From positions 744,001-808,000 of the forward strand of contig CP063166.1 in assembly GCA_016806145.1 (NCBI GenBank): a stretch of 64,000 nucleotides of DNA, given 5' to 3'. Under the pieces are notes generated by a model. The model saw only the letters and a program-made list of their open reading frames with translations, had not been told where the DNA came from and searched no databases. Source of the DNA: Variovorax paradoxus. Lineage in GTDB: Bacteria; Pseudomonadota; Gammaproteobacteria; Burkholderiales; Burkholderiaceae_C. The position numbers and the translations under genes are program-made. This document shows positions 61,601 through 64,000 of the stretch, piece by piece; the first letter of the stretch is position 1; each line of letters opens with the position of its first letter.

Positions 61601-64000
61601 GCTTCATCGAGACCTCGGGCACGCAGTTCGACCTGACCGGCATCCGCGTCAACGCGGGCGCGCCGGCGGGCACCGCGGGGCAGTGGCTGATCGATCCCTA
61701 CGCGGTCACCATCGTCAATGGCGCGGCGGCCGGCACGCTGCCGACCAATCCCTTCGACGCGGTTGCCACCTCGACCATCCAGGACGGCGACATCAACGCC
61801 GCGCTCAACGGCGGCGCGAGCGTGAAGATCACCACCGGCACCGGCGGGCCGGGCGCGGGCAGCATCACGCTCGCGAACAACGCGCTGATCGACTACAACG
61901 CCGCCTTCGGCCCGCTGAGCTTCGAGCTGGCCTCGGGCAACAGCATCCAGGGCGGCCTGGGCACGGTGATCCGTTCGTCGGGCAAGGGCGGGCCGCTCAC
62001 CGTGCTGTTCAACGCGGGCGTCAATCCCGACGGCACGCCCGCGGCCACGCCCGGCTCGATCAGCTACAACGGCACCATCGCCACGCGCGGCGGCAGCGTC
62101 ACGATGAACGCGCGCGGCGACGGCAGCCCCACCAGCGGCTTCATCCAGCTGAACGGCGCCACGGTGCAGACCGATGGCGGCGCGGTCACGCTCTACAGCG
62201 GCCAGCCCGGCGCGCCCACCGGCTACGTCGCGCTGGTCGACAGCCAGATCGACACCCGCGTCGGCCAGACCGATGCGGGCGCGGGCGGCGCGGTGCAGAT
62301 CGCCGGCGGCAACGTGACGCTGGCGGGCGCGCAGATCGCGAGCTCGACCGGCAACGTCGACATCCGCGGCACCTCGGCCGACTGGAACAGCGGCGTGGTC
62401 ATCACCGACGGCCGCACGCCGTCGACCATCTCGACCACCAGCGGCAACGTGACGGTGCAGGGCGTGGCGCGGCGCCAGGCCTCGTCGACCTTCGCGGCGG
62501 CGCATGGCGTGCTGGTCAACGGCGGCAGCAGCATCACCACCGGCAGCGGCAGCATCGCGCTGCGCGGCTACAACTTTAACAACGACACCACCGTGCCCGC
62601 GGCCACACCCGACTCGGGCGTGCGGCTGGAGAACGGCGCGCGCATCGTCACCACCGGCGGCGGCGACATCGAGATCACGGGCCGGTCGCAGAACGGCGGC
62701 ACCGGCGTCTCGATCGAGGCCGGCGGCTCGCCGAGCCTGCCCGGCACGGCGCCCGTGGTGCAGGGCAGCCGCAACGTGGTGCTGCGCGCCGTCAACGACG
62801 GCAGCACCGACGCGATCGTGATCGGCACGCCGGTCAGCGCGGCCAACGCGATCAACCTGAGGCCCGGCGGCATGGACGCCAACTTCGTGGTGTCGGACGC
62901 CACCAATGCGCCGATCGTGCTCGGCGGCGCGGGCACCGGCGGCTTCTCGGTCTCGAGCGCCGAGTTCGCGCGCCTCACCGCACCCACCATCGTGGCGGGC
63001 AGCGCCACCCATGCGGCCGACATCACGGTGGCTGGCGCCATCGCCACGCCGGGCGCGCTCACCCTGCAGAACGACGCCGGCGGCAACATCGCGGTCAACG
63101 GCACGGTCGGCGCCTCGCAGCTGGGCCTGCTGTCCGACGGCCGCATCACGCAGTCGGCCGCGGGCGCGATCACCGCCACCGGGCTGCTCGCGCGCTCGAG
63201 CGGCGCGAGCGTCGACCTGCAGAACCCGGCGAACAACGTCGCCACCGTGAGCGGCGGCGCCGAGGGCGGCTTCGCCTACGTCGACGCGAATGCCGTGACC
63301 ATCGGCGCGCTGAGCGTGAACGGCTTCAACGCCGCGACCAACCAGCTCGCGCCGACGGCCGCCGCGTCGATGTCGGCCGGCACCGTGTTCGTGCGCACGC
63401 TGGCCGGCGACCTCACGCTGGGCACCGGCGTCACCGCGAGCACCAGCGCCGACCTGGTGGCGGCGGCGCGCTTCCAGAACCCGGGCGCCTTCACCATCGG
63501 CGCCGGCACCTGGCGCGTCTGGGCCGACACCTGGATCGGCGAGACGCGCGGCGGCCTCGCGGGCTCGGGCCCGCTGCCCAACCTCTACCACTGCGCCTAC
63601 CTGGGCCTGTGCACGGTGACGGTGCCGGCCACCGACAACCACTTCATCTACGCGCAGCAGCCGACCGCGATCGTGACCGTGGGCAATGCCGCGCGCCAGG
63701 AAGGCGCGCCCAACCCCAGCTTCACCTACAGCGTCAGCGGGCTGATCCTCGGCGACAACGCCTCGAGCTTCAGCGGCGCGCCGGGCACCAGCGCGAACGC
63801 CTCGAGCCCGCCGGGCAACTACCCGATCGATGGCGCCTTCGCCTCGGCGGCCGGCTATGCGATCCAGGTGGTGCCGGGCAACCTGCGCGTCGATCCGGGA
63901 CCGCCGCCGCCGCCCGCGCCCCCAGCGCCGCCGGTCGCGCCGCCGCCACCGCCCTTCGTCTTCCTCGAGCGGCCCGAGCTGCCCTCGGTCGACGTGGTGC
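58618..64000 (+). CDS. TpsA filamentous-haemagglutinin-type exoprotein, C-terminus beyond the window
   Basis: At least 1,794 residues, still open at the window end. A signal peptide (about 1-35, ending AMAQ) is followed by the haemagglutination-activity/TPS domain with SIVQGSQRGIVNWTTFSIG, the FLINPNGVMFG motif and GLVASTLRLTTSDE. The body is a long right-handed beta-helix of Gly/Thr/Ala-rich repeats. From about residue 1,680 comes an MBG-like Ig domain (QPTAIVTVGNAARQEGAPNP, GNYPIDGAFASAAGYAIQV) and a Pro-rich stretch near the end (PPPPPAPPAPP). It begins three bases after the tpsB stop. It is likely an adhesin or contact-dependent surface protein; the toxic or anchoring C-terminus is not visible. 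Confidence 0.93.
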   Translation, partial: MKQRTSPLLRATTRRLRLRPVAFSLLCAGAVPAMAQVLPTGFLPSALPGNVVSMTQAGNIMSIVQGSQRGIVNWTTFSIGAKNIVNIQQPNASAILLNRVTGNEVSNIAGQLNANGRVFLINPNGVMFGAGATVNVGGLVASTLRLTTSDESFLGGTTNFTFERLNGEAKIVDNAGTITASGGPVVLMGAGVSNSGTITADGQTVGLASGRKITLDLAGDGLTSIAIAPDSMATNASVNNTGTVQADGGKVVMVGQSTTIGELVVNQTGVVRARSVGTKNGEIVLGGGADNEVRVGGTLDATSTGTVAGGRISVAAGNVRVVDRALLDASGDAGGGSVQVKALNGLSIASAPPEARAALDESGAVLRANGRAGNAAGGEIRIEQATYASLPGTGSEAPPATRLGLHLSGTLSATGSGSGAGGNIVTSADAIQVGDDLALSAAGGANGGANGKWTLNSNKQIVVTPDAPNYDPGSFLGAGGMASSPISAQALGGALGQGTDVTLASNAANAEGGQERFGVLFDTAAQVVKNESGTSSLRVDSATGIAMLDGSTIQSKSGALNVDFNVDANGTVPGAGNTPIVTSEGEGAAQIQMTNARIETNGGNVRFYGQGDAANGRAIGYASEFGDSGVGAGIELRNSRISACGVDAASCTEGGVINLRGEGRTLYSSSTLNGSSGVLISSSELITGSGAITVDGVGGLAAKGVEIGREAGSVPGPRSRIASTGGDIVLRGSTRGWSTGDAVGRLRFNVAGAGVQAEGVDIATGGNVRVEGQGADLGTLLGTDEFAKLSASATINASHGVLIGDAGITAGQGRRIDVVGTAGSAGVIYDFNGVPTPPPAGIDEGITPAAVWIRASGDGQGLRAEGGQINVVGGNGDVLLQRGGQADALLSTASRTVAGGAIAVTGRNIYGGGLAGATGKLADASGAGTGGDIRFEASVSDKTGGMLALATGMGVLADSTSASGNGGNIRLLAGNGLRAHGTLSARGGSAGGNGGFIETSGTQFDLTGIRVNAGAPAGTAGQWLIDPYAVTIVNGAAAGTLPTNPFDAVATSTIQDGDINAALNGGASVKITTGTGGPGAGSITLANNALIDYNAAFGPLSFELASGNSIQGGLGTVIRSSGKGGPLTVLFNAGVNPDGTPAATPGSISYNGTIATRGGSVTMNARGDGSPTSGFIQLNGATVQTDGGAVTLYSGQPGAPTGYVALVDSQIDTRVGQTDAGAGGAVQIAGGNVTLAGAQIASSTGNVDIRGTSADWNSGVVITDGRTPSTISTTSGNVTVQGVARRQASSTFAAAHGVLVNGGSSITTGSGSIALRGYNFNNDTTVPAATPDSGVRLENGARIVTTGGGDIEITGRSQNGGTGVSIEAGGSPSLPGTAPVVQGSRNVVLRAVNDGSTDAIVIGTPVSAANAINLRPGGMDANFVVSDATNAPIVLGGAGTGGFSVSSAEFARLTAPTIVAGSATHAADITVAGAIATPGALTLQNDAGGNIAVNGTVGASQLGLLSDGRITQSAAGAITATGLLARSSGASVDLQNPANNVATVSGGAEGGFAYVDANAVTIGALSVNGFNAATNQLAPTAAASMSAGTVFVRTLAGDLTLGTGVTASTSADLVAAARFQNPGAFTIGAGTWRVWADTWIGETRGGLAGSGPLPNLYHCAYLGLCTVTVPATDNHFIYAQQPTAIVTVGNAARQEGAPNPSFTYSVSGLILGDNASSFSGAPGTSANASSPPGNYPIDGAFASAAGYAIQVVPGNLRVDPGPPPPPAPPAPPVAPPPPPFVFLERPELPSVDVV

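Noticed and set aside
58600..63642. A 1,680-codon open frame on the minus strand, antisense to the TpsA gene
   Set aside because: It is a by-product of biased codon use in the Gly/Ala/Thr-rich repeats. Its translation is Arg/Ala/His/Gly-rich without domains, while the plus frame has a signal peptide, NPNG motif and MBG domain.

Overview
The window is about 70% GC and densely coding, with ATGA start/stop overlaps inside operons, several Bug-type (TctC-like) solute-binding proteins, LysR regulators beside catabolic genes, and an Omp32-like porin. This fits a Burkholderiales bacterium of the Comamonadaceae, most like Variovorax. That placement is inferred from style and gene content; no rRNA or tRNA gene was seen. 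No stretch over 300 bases lacks a gene.

Layout. 0-4 kb (minus strand): a truncated unknown gene, two YceI-like periplasmic proteins coupled to a cytochrome b561, and a hybrid histidine kinase. 4-15 kb: housekeeping and small functions (THUMP methyltransferase, PIN protein, sugar-kinase-like protein, membrane FMN glutamate-synthase-like enzyme, SEC-C protein, MFS carrier, GNAT, NTF2-like, LysR plus a Tat-exported nitroreductase-like protein, CinA-like amidase, PgpA). 15-20 kb: an MFS gene broken by an apparent frameshift, then a FAD monooxygenase and Bug protein divergent from a LysR gene. 20-31 kb: thiL, a candidate metallopeptidase effector with a small coupled partner, a tightly overlapped chain (YbdK ligase, antiporter, Gcr-like membrane protein), apaG, a FitAB-like toxin-antitoxin pair, rpe, an aspartoacylase-like enzyme and a stand-alone LigD-type polymerase.

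31.5-43 kb is the most striking block. It holds mandelate racemase (mdlA, all catalytic residues conserved), an (S)-mandelate dehydrogenase-like enzyme (mdlB), a complete LivKHMGF-type ABC importer and a two-subunit indolepyruvate-oxidoreductase-type enzyme, with no benzoylformate decarboxylase. The arrangement suggests uptake of an aromatic 2-hydroxyacid, racemisation, oxidation to the 2-oxoacid and oxidative decarboxylation to an acyl-CoA. A good LysR-type operator and promoter precede it, and a LysR gene closes it in convergent orientation.

43-47 kb: a transglutaminase-like protein, a 49-residue membrane peptide gene, catalase katE, and two palindromic repeat elements, one of which could fold into a four-way junction. 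47-54 kb: a second LysR-controlled catabolic cluster of unknown substrate (HpcH/HpaI aldolase, amidohydrolase, EPTP-type beta-propeller protein, an unrecognised protein, Bug protein, porin). 54.5-64 kb: a two-partner secretion locus, with a CHAT-domain protease, a TpsB transporter, and a filamentous-haemagglutinin-type TpsA that runs off the window end.
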